This document shows positions 9,517 to 18,915 of a stretch of 64,000 bases of DNA, one piece after another. The notes beneath the pieces are model-generated. The model ran no database searches. It was given only the letters and a program-made list of their open reading frames with translations, and was not told where the DNA came from. Source of the DNA: VAZQ01 sp963721005 (GTDB lineage Bacteria; Pseudomonadota; Alphaproteobacteria; Rhizobiales; Xanthobacteraceae); contig CAVRHR010000002.1 in NCBI GenBank assembly GCA_963721005.1, positions 1 to 64,000 on the forward strand, in the 5' to 3' direction. How positions within the stretch are numbered: position 1 is the stretch's first letter; each line of letters starts with the position of its first letter. A program made the position numbers and the translations under genes.

Positions 9517-10238
9517 AGGCACGCGCGCGGCCCCGGCGCGACCGTCGCCACGTCGCCGGCTTCACCCTGATCGAGATGCTGATCGCGACCGCCCTGATGG
9601 TGGCGATCCTCTCGGCGCTCGCGACCGTGACGGCGCAATGGCTGCCGAACTGGAATCGCGGTTTTGCCCGCGTGCAGCGCGCCGAGCTCGCGAGCGTAGG
9701 CATCGAGCGCATCGTGGCGGATCTCGCCGCCGCCGAGTTCATCCTGCCCTACGGCAAGGCCAAGACGCCGTTGTTCGAGGGCGCGGAGCTGTCGGTCACT
9801 TTCGTGCGCTCGGCGCTCGGCCCCAATAGCCGGCCCGGGCTCGAGATCGTGCGCATCGCCGAGACCGCCGACCAGCGCGGCCTCGCCATGGTGCGCCAGA
9901 GCGCGCCGTTTTGGCCGCTCGCGCCGGATGGCAGCGGCGCCCCGCCGCGCTTCGGCGATCCGGTCGTGCTGGTGCGGGCGCCCTACCGGGTGTCGCTCTC
10001 CTATGCGGGGCCGGACCGGGTGTGGCGCGGCACCTGGGGCGGCGTCCCGACGCTGCCGACCGCCGTTCGGGTGCTGCTGCGCGACGCCGCCACCTCGCAG
10101 ACGCTCGCCGTATCGACCGCCGCCACCGTCCACGTCAACGTCTCGGCCCAGTGCGTCGGCACCCAGAACGCGACCGCCTGCGCGCAGGGCAAGACCGCCG
10201 ACCGGGCCAACGGCCCCGCCCGCGCCAACGGCCTTTGA
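9513..10238 (+). CDS. gspJ: T2SS minor pseudopilin GspJ
   Basis: 241 residues. The leader MKARARPRRDRRHVAG is followed by FTLIEMLIATALMVAILSAL (Glu at +5). The long globular domain, longer than in GspH or GspI, is typical of GspJ. It overlaps gspI by 4 nt. The C-terminal 30 residues are rich in Asn, Thr and Ala (AQGKTADRANGPARANGL) and look poorly conserved. Expected partner: the GspI-GspK tip complex. Confidence 0.87.
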   Translation: MKARARPRRDRRHVAGFTLIEMLIATALMVAILSALATVTAQWLPNWNRGFARVQRAELASVGIERIVADLAAAEFILPYGKAKTPLFEGAELSVTFVRSALGPNSRPGLEIVRIAETADQRGLAMVRQSAPFWPLAPDGSGAPPRFGDPVVLVRAPYRVSLSYAGPDRVWRGTWGGVPTLPTAVRVLLRDAATSQTLAVSTAATVHVNVSAQCVGTQNATACAQGKTADRANGPARANGL

Positions 10239-10268
10239 ACAGGAGCCGCCTGCGGTGACAGCTCCGCC

Positions 10269-11174
10269 ATGCCAAGCCAACCGATTTCGCGCGGCTTCTG
10301 CGCGCGACGCGGCGAGGATGGCTTCATCGTGGTGGCGGTGCTGTGGATTCTCGGCGCGCTGGCGGCGCTCGCCTCGATCTATTCGATCTATGTCACCAAC
10401 ACGGCGATCAGCCTGAGCGCGAACGACGACCGGCTGCAGGCCGAGGCGCTGGTGACGGCGGGCCTCGAGCTCACGGCCTATCAAGTGTCCGGCAAGGACG
10501 TGGAGGCGCGGCCGAGCCAGGGGGCGTTCCGGTTCCGCCTCGGACGCGCCGCGGTCGCGGTCGAGTTCCGCTCGGAGGCCGCGCGTATCGATCTCAACGC
10601 GGCCCCCAAGGAGCTGCTGGCCGGCCTGTTTGCCGGGCTCGGCGCGCGCCCCGACGCGGCCGACTATTACGCCGACCGGATCGCGGGATGGCGGCAGCCC
10701 GGCGAGGCCGCGGGCGAGAACCTGGAGGCCTCGGCCTACCGGTCGGCCGGCTTGAGCTATGGGCCCCGCCAGGCGCCGTTTTCCGATGCCGGCGAGCTGT
10801 GGCTGGTGCTGGGGCTGCCGCCGGCCATGGTCGAGCGGGCGCTGCCGTTCCTGACGGTGTTCAGCGGCAGCCCCAATATCGACGCCATGGTGGCTGCCCC
10901 CGAGGTGGTCGCCGCCCTGCCCGGCATGACCCCCGATCGGCTCTATGGGATTCTCGGCCAGCGCGGACCCGGCGCCGCCAATGCCCAGATCGTGCAGAGC
11001 CTCTTGGGAGGCGCCCAGGGTGCCGCCAAGGAGGGCGGCAAGGCGATGCGGGTGACGGTCGGCATCGCCTTCGACAACGGCCGCCGGGTGGGCGCCGAGG
11101 CCGTCATCCTGCCGCTCGATGATGCGGACGAGCCTTATCGTGTATTGTCGTGGCACGACGATTTCGACGGCTGA
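10269..11174 (+). CDS. gspK: T2SS minor pseudopilin GspK
   Basis: 301 residues, the length expected for GspK. The leader ends GEDG|FIVVAVLWILGALAALAS; position +5 is Ala, not Glu, as is usual for GspK, the tip subunit. The large domain contains RIDLNAAPKELLAGLF (SAM-like helix-hairpin region) and SGSPNIDAMVAAPEVVAALPG, both typical. It sits 30 bp after gspJ and ends the contiguous gspE-K run; gspL and gspM follow only 11 kb later. Confidence 0.92.
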   Translation: MPSQPISRGFCARRGEDGFIVVAVLWILGALAALASIYSIYVTNTAISLSANDDRLQAEALVTAGLELTAYQVSGKDVEARPSQGAFRFRLGRAAVAVEFRSEAARIDLNAAPKELLAGLFAGLGARPDAADYYADRIAGWRQPGEAAGENLEASAYRSAGLSYGPRQAPFSDAGELWLVLGLPPAMVERALPFLTVFSGSPNIDAMVAAPEVVAALPGMTPDRLYGILGQRGPGAANAQIVQSLLGGAQGAAKEGGKAMRVTVGIAFDNGRRVGAEAVILPLDDADEPYRVLSWHDDFDG

Positions 11175-11248
11175 GCTGAAACAAAATCGATGTTTTTGGG
11201 GGCGATTTCAGCATTTGTACCAAAATTATTATCTTTCCCAAAATTGCG

Positions 11249-11884
11249 CTAACTCACTCGTTGTGCTGCTTTTTTTCCCTTTCCGGTTCGACCCGTGGAC
11301 TTTGGTTGGGACGTCTGCGCAAGGGCGGCAGGCAGCCGCTTAACTGACAACTGAGTTTGCAGTTCCGGGGCCTCACTAAACATCGGTATAAAGGCGTAAG
11401 TGCGCCCCCGCCCGCCTCGCGGATACTCCCCGACTTGTAAGAGCCGGTCAGAAGCGATGGCCTTGCGGAGCACTTTCTGCACCCCCTGGCGGGTGGCGCC
11501 AATGTCTTGGGCGAGGCGATAAAGTCCCACAGTTATCAATCCGTTTGAGTCCATATAATTGTTGGCCATCCGGAAGAGCGCACGAAATTCCATATTGGAA
11601 ACGAATGGATCGGTACTCATTTCATCCAACCACCGCAATTTCATTTCCGTGAATGTCCTCGAATCCAGACCAGGGGGGAACCAGCTTGGGTTGGTTTTCG
11701 GGGGCTGCTCTGGCTTGGTCCGGTGTGGGCCCCGATCGGCCTGCGCCGCTTGCCGCCGCTTTGCATGACCCGAGGGCGCCGGCGGACTCGCACCCTCCTC
11801 ACGCCCATACGGCGCAGGTGGGTCGGCGACTGCGCAGTCGGTCAACTCCGGGATTTTGACCCAGTCGCTGGGCACCGGCCGCAA
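11249..11884 (-). CDS. Uncharacterised protein with a winged-helix-like segment
   Basis: Up to 211 residues; the first start is a TTG and the true start may lie downstream. The N-terminal 80 residues are Pro/Arg-rich and low in complexity. The middle contains EFRALFRMANNYMDSNG and a helix-turn-helix-like stretch (LYRLAQDIGATRQGVQKVLR) followed by RLLQVGEYPRGGRGRTYAF, which resembles a wing. A DNA-binding or replication-associated role is possible but not shown. It overlaps the upstream gene by 43 nt on the same strand, so the pair may be one unit. Both lie next to the IS256 remnant, in accessory DNA. Confidence 0.55.
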   Translation of the reverse strand: MRPVPSDWVKIPELTDCAVADPPAPYGREEGASPPAPSGHAKRRQAAQADRGPHRTKPEQPPKTNPSWFPPGLDSRTFTEMKLRWLDEMSTDPFVSNMEFRALFRMANNYMDSNGLITVGLYRLAQDIGATRQGVQKVLRKAIASDRLLQVGEYPRGGRGRTYAFIPMFSEAPELQTQLSVKRLPAALAQTSQPKSTGRTGKGKKAAQRVS

Positions 11885-12318
11885 CTGCGCACCCCGGGGG
11901 TCTTGATGGTCGTGTTGGGCAGGGATAGGGCTAGGTGCGTGTCACCGCCATTGCGAGGAGCCGGGTCGGGGACTTCATCCTCGGCAAGCTCGTCATCATC
12001 CGGGAATTCGACCCCTTCGACGAGGCCTTTGATGAGGCCCACGATGCGTGCGGGGTCGAGCGGGTCGATCTCGGCATGCAGCGCCCGCGCCGCGGCTGCG
12101 GCTGGCGAGACGTCGCTGCCCCGAATGGCAGCGCGGATGGCGAGCGGTCCGCGCCTGATGAGACGAAAGACATCACGTAACACCAAATCGTCGATCAGAT
12201 CGTCGTTGAACCCAGCGACCAAGGCGGCCTTCAGGACGCCTGGACTATGAAGTAGACCGGCGAGGATCATCTGCTCGAGACGCCGCGTCTCCGTCAGGGA
12301 GGCGGTCCTGTCTAACAT
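11842..12318 (-). CDS. Hypothetical protein with a DnaB-N-like helical segment
   Basis: About 158 residues from the Met at 12318 (MLDRTASLTETRRLEQ); two further in-frame Met codons lie upstream. The segment EQMILAGLLHSPGVLKAALV with LVLRDVFRLIRRG resembles the N-terminal helical domain of DnaB-type helicases, where a primase-interacting bundle begins EQ.ILG.LL. No helicase domain follows, so this is only a resemblance. The C-terminal third is acidic (DDDELAEDEVPDP). It precedes and overlaps the winged-helix-like gene. Function unknown. Confidence 0.5.
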   Translation of the reverse strand: MLDRTASLTETRRLEQMILAGLLHSPGVLKAALVAGFNDDLIDDLVLRDVFRLIRRGPLAIRAAIRGSDVSPAAAAARALHAEIDPLDPARIVGLIKGLVEGVEFPDDDELAEDEVPDPAPRNGGDTHLALSLPNTTIKTPGVRSCGRCPATGSKSRS

Positions 12319-12357
12319 CATGATGTCACCGGCCGGCGGCGGCGAGCGAGCGGGCAT

Positions 12358-12812
12358 CGCCGCGGTCTATGAGTGCTGGGCTGCATTCGGGTCTCCCCTC
12401 TGCTCGGCAAAGACGACAAAAACGTGGAGCCTACAATGGTCGAAATTGATGTCAAAAACGCTGGCGGTTTCACGCAGCGAAAGTTCTTTTGAAAATCAAT
12501 AAGCTAGCAAGCCAGTCGCCCACTGAAGGCAGCGTTAAAAACTGCCAGCTGTGAACCTACGGAGAGACAGCAGGAATGGCGTTAACGACTTGTAAATCGT
12601 TTCAGTCGTGGCTTTTGCCGCCTGTGCTCAAGGGCCCATCTCTTCGAATAGCTGGGCGCTAGCCGCTCGCGTCCCCAGCCCGGAGCACGACAGAGGTAGT
12701 GGCCGTTCTGGAATAGTGCGCCGGGTGAGTTGGCAGGCGTTGCTGGATCGTGTCCCGTGGCGTGGTGTAGGTGGCGGCAGGCCACCACGATTGCCGGCCT
12801 GAGCCGGGCAGG
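12358..12812. other. Non-coding or decayed stretch before the IS remnant
   Basis: About 450 bases with no convincing coding frame on either strand. The short open frames here are Arg/Pro-rich, without domain patterns or ribosome sites. Base composition is less G/C-rich around 12400-12620. Probably intergenic sequence or residue of the IS insertion. Confidence 0.4.
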
Positions 12813-13022
12813 TCAGCTGGCGATTGCCGGGAGGCTGACGGCGGGACCATCGCCCAAGGTGGTGATCGTTTCCCGGGTCATGTAGCTGGCGTGCCGGACT
12901 GCCCATTCGTCGTTCTGCTCGAGCAGGATCGCGCCGACCAGCCGGACGATGGCGTCCTCGTTGGGGAAGATGCCCACGACATCGGTGCGGCGCTTGATCT
13001 CGCCGTTGAGGCGCTCGATCGG
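12813..13022 (-). mobile_element. IS256-family transposase, C-terminal remnant
   Basis: Translated on the minus strand from 13022, this gives PIERLNGEIKRRTDVVG, then FPNEDAIVRLVGAILLEQND and EWAVRHASYMTRE, ending at a TGA at 12813. This is the conserved C-terminal end of Mutator/IS256-type transposases. The catalytic DDE core upstream is missing: beyond 13022 the reading is no longer transposase-like. No terminal inverted repeats were found. It is an inactive fragment about 70 codons long. Confidence 0.85.
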
Positions 13023-13157
13023 ATAACAATCCCATCACGGGCCTCATTGTCCGGTTCCCAACGCTCTGGAGAATCGGGACCACTTGTGTGGTGGCGGAGA
13101 TTTGCTCCGGTTGGCCCCCGGATCTGCGCTTCACAAAGCACTTTCTTCCCGCTATAA

Positions 13158-15135
13158 TTGAACGTGCCGTCGAATTCGGGGGCCGGTTTCGTGGCTTTTC
13201 ATTCCTCTGGAATTAATAGACGCCAAGGCTTGATCTTGCTGCGCCGATTTGCCGGCAGCGGCCTTTCCAAGTCTCTCATGGGCTTGGCATTCTGCATTTT
13301 TTTCGCGTTCTGCTCCGCCGCGCCGGCGAGCGCGCTGGCGGTCGTGAGCCTATCCACAACCGCAAATTGCGACGCCGTGACCGGCATGAACATCAGCGGG
13401 GTGAGCGCCGGTGGCGCAATCGTCACGGATGCGGCTGGTATTACCATCTGGGCCGGGGTCGGCAACGGGCAGAGACCCTTTGCACCGTTCGAGGGGCCCA
13501 CCGACAACTCGCAGTGGACCGTGACCGATCACGGAACCGGGGCGTCCATATCATTCACGCCCTCGACATTTGCCTCCCAATGCGCGCCGGCTTCGCTCAC
13601 CGTGACCGCAGGAGACGTCAATGCGTCGGCCCCACAGGGCGGCAGCGTCACGCCGCTTTCGACGACCTATACGCTGACCAATGCCGGGGGCAGCGCAATC
13701 TATCCCCTCGCGACACCCTACTTTGCGGCTGGCACCGTCTTCTTCAACCTGAGCGCCGTCCCGGCGACGATCGGCCCGTTCTCGTCCGTTAACATCACCG
13801 TCACCTTCAATTCGTCGGCCAGCAGTCAGTCGCTCGGCGCTCACAGCGCTACCATCGCGTTCGCCAATGCCGCCAAGCTGTCCGTGGTCACCACCAGGAC
13901 CGTCAATCTGACGATTACCGCCGCTCAGCCTCCCACGCTGCAATTGAGCCCATCCACCGCGATCATCTCCACGGGTAACCAAGGCGGGCCGTTCACGCCG
14001 TCTTCGTTCACCTATCAGCTGAGTGCGCCGACCGGCCCCGTGAATTACTCGATTTCCGGCTTGCCCAGCTGGCTCACCGTCTCGACGACCTTCGGCACGG
14101 TGGCAATCGACTCAGTGACGGTCGTGAATTTCACCATCAATCCGAGCGCCATCGGTCTGCCGCCCGGCACCTACAATGCCAGCATCGCCTTCACCAATAC
14201 GATCAACGGCTTGGGGAACCAGTCTGTTGCCGCGACGCTCACGGTCAATCCCACATCCCCGCCGCCGGTGCAGATGACCCGGACATGGGTATCGGGCCTC
14301 GGCAGCAATGCCAATGACTGCAGCAGGACGGCGCCTTGCCTGACTTTCGCGGGAGCCTTTGCGAAGACGACCGCCGGCGGCGAGATCGATGCTCTCGATC
14401 GCGCCGGCTTTGGAGCACTGACTATCACTAAAGCGATCACAATCAACGGGGGTGGATTTGCCTCAATTCTATATATCTGGCACCATTGGAATATCGATAA
14501 ATGCAGGCCCGAACGATGCCGTGACCCTGCGAAATCTGATGCTCGATGGGGCAGGGACCGGACTTGTCGGCATCAAGTTCAACTCAGGCGCCTCCCTTAT
14601 GATTGAGAATTGCGTGATCATGAATTCCGCGCCGGGGGGGGCGGGACTTCAGTTTTCGCCGACGGCCGCAAGCAAAATGAGCGTGCAGGATACGATCGTC
14701 AGCAATAACGGCGGCGGGATAATTGTTGGACCAGGTTCCGGAGGGTCGGCCACGGTTTCTCTGCAACGGGTCCAAATGATGGGCAATGGCACTTATGGGC
14801 TGAGAGCCGATAGCACAGCCGCAGGCTCGGGGGCGGTTAGCGTCGTGGTGACGGATAGCCAATCAGCCAACAACGGGAGCAATGGAATTGTAGCGATTAG
14901 CGGCCCAGGATCCGCGACCGTCGCGGTCAGCCGATCGATTATGTCCAACAATGCGGCAAGTGGTGTCGCGACCAATGGCGCGAGCGCCACCATCTGGGTG
15001 GGCAGTTCGACCATCGAAGGAAACCAAAAGGCGGGAAGCCTCGTGAGCGGGGCCATAGTCACGCATGGAAATAACCTGGTGAGAGGCAATACGGTGAGCA
15101 ACGGGACGTTCAGCGGGACCTTACCTTTGCAATAA
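13158..15135 (+). CDS. Secreted BACON/Ig-like plus beta-helix protein (apparent frameshift)
   Basis: Largest member of the local beta-helix family, about 655 residues when both frames are joined. The first start is a TTG at 13158; an ATG at 13278 giving MGLAFCIFFAFCSAAPASA as signal peptide is equally possible. Residues about 150-370 form two beta-sandwich repeats of BACON/Ig-like type (LQLSPSTAIISTGNQGG, YSISGLPSWLTVS, PPGTYNASIAF). The family cap then begins (RTWVSGLGSNANDCSRTAPC, GGEIDALDRAGFGALTI). A shift near 14465 moves the beta-helix into another frame (ISINAGPNDAVTLRNLMLDG, then DTIVSNNGGG, DSQSANNGSNGI), ending at 15135. A probable exported surface or carbohydrate-binding protein; the T2SS link is inferred from position. 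Confidence 0.75.
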
Positions 15136-15344
15136 CCGGACCGGACCCAGTATGCCGGCATCAACGGCAGGGGATGCACATCGTCCCGCGGACCCGAATG
15201 CGCCCGCGGCAATTGAGGCGAACCTGAACAATCGCCCCACATCACGCCGAGGTCTTCAAAATCGCGATAGCCGTCACTCGGCTTGGCTTTTCGCCCTCCC
15301 AGTCGTACAAATTCCAGGCTGGAACCGGTGGCGAGTGACACATA
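15136..15344. other. Spacer without recognisable gene
   Basis: The region between the first beta-helix gene and the Sel1 fragment shows no coding frame with a ribosome site or a known motif. Confidence 0.4.
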
Positions 15345-15512
15345 ATGCGGCGCACGATTCTTGGAGCCACCCTCCTGGCTCTGGTCGCCATCGCGCCGGC
15401 GACGGCGGCGAGCTTCCAGAGCGGCATAGCGGCGTTCCACCGCAACGACTATGCGGCGGCGGCGCGGATGTTCCTGCCACTCGCGGAGAGCGGCGATGCC
15501 AGGGCGCAGGCA
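15345..15512 (+). pseudogene. Sel1-type repeat protein, 5' fragment
   Basis: The ATG at 15345 opens a signal peptide (MRRTILGATLLALVAIAPAT, then AAS) followed by one Sel1/TPR-like start, SFQSGIAAFHRNDYAAAARM plus FLPLAESGDARAQ. After about 15512 the frame loses all repeat character, and the sequence instead matches the reverse of an unrelated coding stretch. The gene is cut after roughly 55 codons. Intact relatives have several Sel1 repeats and are periplasmic; this copy cannot be functional as such. Confidence 0.6.
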
Positions 15513-15830
15513 GCTCCTCGCCGTCGGCGCGTACATCGAAATCGCGCAAGTCGCCAACCTTGACCCGGCCTGCAGCGGCTCGATGGTGTCGCGCACGGCC
15601 GCGGCGAGCTTCGGATCCACGACCGCCACGGTGTCGACGAAGATCACCCGGTAGGCGAGCGCGATGCTGTCGGCATTGCTCTGCATGTCGTTGAGCGAGG
15701 TGCCGCTCAGCCGCGACTTGCTGCCGTCCGCCTTGTTTCCGCCGATCTCGAAAGCCAGTCGCGCGATGCAGCCAACCCGACGCGACTTGGAAAGTTGCAA
15801 ATCTAGGGGCGCGGGGCAAGCATGGCACAA
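15513..15830 (-). pseudogene. Fragment of an unrecognised coding sequence
   Basis: On the minus strand the frame from about 15830 reads NADSIALAYRVIFVDTVAVV, then DPKLAAAVRDTIEPLQAGSR. It looks like genuine protein (balanced composition, alternating hydrophobics) rather than a shadow. It loses coding character at about 15513, where the oppositely oriented Sel1 fragment begins. I do not recognise the family. Best read as a rearrangement junction between two broken genes. Confidence 0.4.
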
Positions 15831-16565
15831 CGCTGCCGAAAAAAGGGGGCCCCGGCGATACGCAACGCCCGAGACCCCTGAAGTTTGGTTGGCAAAGTCG
15901 TGGCCGAATGTGGACCCGACAGAACCAATACCTCGGAATCCCTTAACCGAACGTTTCCCTTGACCGGCCCATCAAGTACGCAAGCCCTGGTGATTTCGGT
16001 CGACCCGTACTGTTCAGCTTTTGTCAACTGCGGGCGCTGGCCATGATGGTTGCGATCGCCTGCTTCGTATCTGTCGACTTGAAGTTCGGCAGCGGCCGGG
16101 CCCTCTTGCGCTTTGGGATCAGGCCACGACACTGAGCTACTGGCTCAATAACGAGTTTCAAAGCATCACGCACAAGATCGCGCGGCTTCATCGAAATCCA
16201 CAGCGTGGGGCAGGCGTGGCGCGCGCCTCGATCTTAAGGGGTTGGATTGCTGCTCCAGATAACCGAGGCCGTGGCCGTGGTCGCGCAGTCTTGCGACGCA
16301 GTTTCTATTTCCGCGAGGCGCTGGCGCCGGTTTGTGGAACTGGACGCGCCTAATCCGCCGGCGGCGAGTCTCAACCGCGCTGGCCATCGGTCGCGGCGCG
16401 TCGGCGCACACGGCGGCCACTGCTAATGCGTTGCGCAGCGTCGACCGCATAAGCCCAACCCTCTCGCCGGGACAAGGAAATTGGCCTGACCTGCGTTCAA
16501 CTCGGATAGGGTTGGCCGGAGCCCGGCGCGCGATCCGCACGCTCAGGCATCATAGGGGGCATACC
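15831..16565. other. Long spacer, no supported gene
   Basis: About 730 bases. Short open frames exist on both strands but are Arg/Pro-rich and lack ribosome sites or motifs. An A-rich and G-rich run near 15838-15850 is not followed by a convincing hairpin. I see nothing supportable. Confidence 0.4.
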
Positions 16566-17519
16566 ATGAAGTATTTCGCCATCGTCTTTGCAGCAGGGAT
16601 CGCATTCACCGCTGCTCTGTCGCCCACGCCGGCCTCGGCAACGTTCCTCCGAACCTTTGTTTCCGGGACCGGCAGTGACGGCAATCCCTGCACCCGCACG
16701 CAACCTTGCCTGACCTTCGCCTTTGCAATCACCCAAACCGCTGCTGGCGGCGAGATCGACGTTCTCGACCCGGGCGGCTACGGCCCGGTTACCATCACTC
16801 AGGCAATCAGCATCGTGAACGACGGGGTCGGCACGGTCGGGGTGCGGGCGCTGCCGGGGGGAGCCGCCGTTACTATCAATGCCGGGTCGAGTGACGCAGT
16901 TAGCCTGCGCGGACTGACAATTGAGGGCGCCAGTGTCGGCCATAACGGGATACAGTTCGCCACCGGAAAATCTCTTACGGTCCTGAAATGTGTCATCCGC
17001 AATTTTACCAACCGAGGCATTGAGTTCGCTCCGAGCGCCTCGAGCAGCCTCGCCGTTTCAGATACGGTGATTGCCGACAATGGGGGTCGAGGGATTATTG
17101 TGGTGCCGACTGGCCCAGGTCCCGTATCCGCAACCTTCAGCCGAGTTGAGGCGGACAACAATACTATTGCCGGCTTCACTGTGGACGGGTCATCCTTTGG
17201 CGGCGGCGAAATCTTCGTCACCGTCGCGGACAGTGTGGCCGCTAACAACGGCGTTGGCTTTCTTAATCTCACCGCCGGGGGCGGATCTCCTGAACTCAGT
17301 GTAATCCGTTCCGTTGTCAGCAATAACAACATTGGCATTCAAAATGCGGGGGGAGCGGGTGTAGCAGTAATGTCAATTAGCCAATCAGCAATTTTAGGAA
17401 ATGGCACTGGTTGGAGTAATCTTGGTAGTGGTTTTAGCTTTATCTATTCGTATGGCGACAACGTCATTAACTTCAACGGACCCAACCAGGGCTCTCTCTT
17501 TCCAGCCACCAAGGAATAG
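16566..17519 (+). CDS. Secreted right-handed beta-helix protein (intact copy)
   Basis: 317 residues, the only copy of the local family readable in one frame. The ATG at 16566 has AGGGGG upstream and begins a signal peptide (MKYFAIVFAAGIAFTAALSP, then TPASA). Mature N-terminal cap: FLRTFVSGTGSDGNPCTRTQ with PCLTFAFAITQTAAGGEIDV (two Cys that could pair). About eight beta-helix coils follow, with Asn-ladder-like turns (DTVIADNGGRGI, DSVAANNGVG, SVVSNNNIG). The fold is that of pectate-lyase-like/NosD repeat proteins, but no catalytic residues can be named. Probable exported protein. Two stretches of the N-terminus are nearly identical to the copies at 18.9 and 21.9 kb. Confidence 0.85.
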   Translation: MKYFAIVFAAGIAFTAALSPTPASATFLRTFVSGTGSDGNPCTRTQPCLTFAFAITQTAAGGEIDVLDPGGYGPVTITQAISIVNDGVGTVGVRALPGGAAVTINAGSSDAVSLRGLTIEGASVGHNGIQFATGKSLTVLKCVIRNFTNRGIEFAPSASSSLAVSDTVIADNGGRGIIVVPTGPGPVSATFSRVEADNNTIAGFTVDGSSFGGGEIFVTVADSVAANNGVGFLNLTAGGGSPELSVIRSVVSNNNIGIQNAGGAGVAVMSISQSAILGNGTGWSNLGSGFSFIYSYGDNVINFNGPNQGSLFPATKE

Positions 17520-17979
17520 GCGAGCGTTCGCCCGAGCTGCGTTGGTTGGTGGGCACGAGGCGGTCATCAGGATGCGTTGGACAACGCAAGGCCCCCAGCC
17601 GACGCGGCGGTCGGATTACGAAAGGCACGTCCATCGCATGACGGCAACACCAGCGACAATACGGTGGTTTTGACGGGAATCGGAATGCATTGAGCTTAGA
17701 TCATCCTGCTGTAACCGGGGCCTGTTGCTTGTACGAGGGCGTGACGCCAATCTGCGTGGCGTTGGATAGCGGTAACGAAACGAAGTCGCCGACTAGAAGC
17801 CAATCGTCGGCGCCCGCCCCTGCGCCGGTAATCGAGGGTCGCAGCGCGGCACATCCCGACCTAATCGAGATGCTGCCCGCCCTATGATTGACAGCCCTTT
17901 GGTTGTCTATTAGCATTTTAACATCTTCGACGAGTACTCGATCGAAGTTTCCTCACCCATATAGAACTCGGGGGTCAAC
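17520..17979. other. Intergenic stretch
   Basis: 460 bases without a supported gene. The last 100 bases before the next gene are A/T-richer and may hold its promoter, but no convincing -35/-10 pair was identified. Confidence 0.4.
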
Positions 17980-18522
17980 ATGTTGACGACGAATGTAAGG
18001 TCTAATGGTTTCATACGCACGACAGTCAGCGCCCTCTTTGGCGTTGTCCTCATGGCATTTTTGGGTGCAGCCAATGCTCGCGCTCAAAATGGCGTAACGT
18101 TTCTGAATTTCGAGGGAATGGGAGTGATAACCGACAATCCAACTTCGGCAACTTGCCAAGGTATGGGTGACTTATTCGCCGACACTTACGTCGTTGTCTA
18201 TCGGTTCACCTTGGACCCGACTAACATCTCGGATGCACTTTCATTGGTAGGGCAACGCAGCGACGCTCAAATCGTATCTACGCAAGGACCTAGTTTTTCG
18301 CTGAATGGCGCGACCACAGCAGACTGGGAAACGCTCGGCAGCCGTGCAAACAAGTTCACTGTAAGCCCCAGCAGTTCAAACCTATTAATCGTGCCGGGCG
18401 CCGGTGGTTCGATTACCTCGGCTACGGGTAACATCAAAATTGTGGGTATTCTCAATGATTTTCGGGGAGACGCAGGTTGCACTGTCAACTTTCGTGCTGC
18501 TCTGACGAAGCGGCCTGATTAA
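17980..18522 (+). CDS. Hypothetical secreted protein
   Basis: 180 residues. A signal peptide is clear: basic start (MLTTNVRSNGFIRTT), hydrophobic core (VSALFGVVLMAFLGAA) and cleavage near NARA-Q. The mature part is rich in Thr, Ser, Gly and Asn, with two Cys (CQGMGDLF, GCTVNFRA) that could form a disulfide, and is probably all-beta. Base composition is lower in G/C than the T2SS genes, suggesting a recent arrival. No family recognised. A strong terminator follows. Located within the beta-helix array, so it may be another exported protein. Confidence 0.65.
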   Translation: MLTTNVRSNGFIRTTVSALFGVVLMAFLGAANARAQNGVTFLNFEGMGVITDNPTSATCQGMGDLFADTYVVVYRFTLDPTNISDALSLVGQRSDAQIVSTQGPSFSLNGATTADWETLGSRANKFTVSPSSSNLLIVPGAGGSITSATGNIKIVGILNDFRGDAGCTVNFRAALTKRPD

Positions 18523-18561
18523 TCGAAAGAGGTGGCGAGGCAACCCAACTAAATTTCGGAG

Positions 18562-18589
18562 GACCGCCGCGAGGCGGTCTTTCTTTTTG
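18562..18589 (+). terminator. Rho-independent terminator
   Basis: Perfect 7-bp stem GACCGCC (18562-18568), loop GCGA, GGCGGTC (18573-18579), followed by a T-rich run TTTCTTTTTG. It lies 40 bp after the stop of the hypothetical secreted protein gene and should end its transcript. Confidence 0.85.
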
Positions 18590-18915
18590 TACTTGTGTTC
18601 CAGTGTATGTATCGTGAAGAAGCGGAAATTGGGCAGTCAGGGTCAATACCGCCGCTTCAGAGTCCAAAATACGACATCGTAGAACGAAGCGCCTTGAGGT
18701 TCTTCAACGGAAGGCCACGATCGTCCTGCGCATTGCTGCTCTCAATCTGCTCCAAAAGCTCGCGGAATGCACCGAACAGCAGCGCCAGTCTTGGCGCTCA
18801 ATCTGCCTGATCAGCAAATGTGCAGTATCTCGGTGATGGCCTAGAAGTCCCTTCATTTCAGGGTAGAATTGCTCCTGCGTGCAATCCGCATGCTCAATCG
18901 ATCCAGGGGGCTTCC

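Noticed and set aside
8607..11156. 849-aa minus-strand open frame under gspH-K
   Set aside because: Antisense of four conserved pseudopilin genes; Arg/His/Gly-rich composition typical of antisense in high-G/C DNA.
14793..15830. 345-aa minus-strand frame under the first beta-helix gene
   Set aside because: Only its N-terminal 100 residues look real (kept as a fragment); the rest is antisense of the beta-helix gene.
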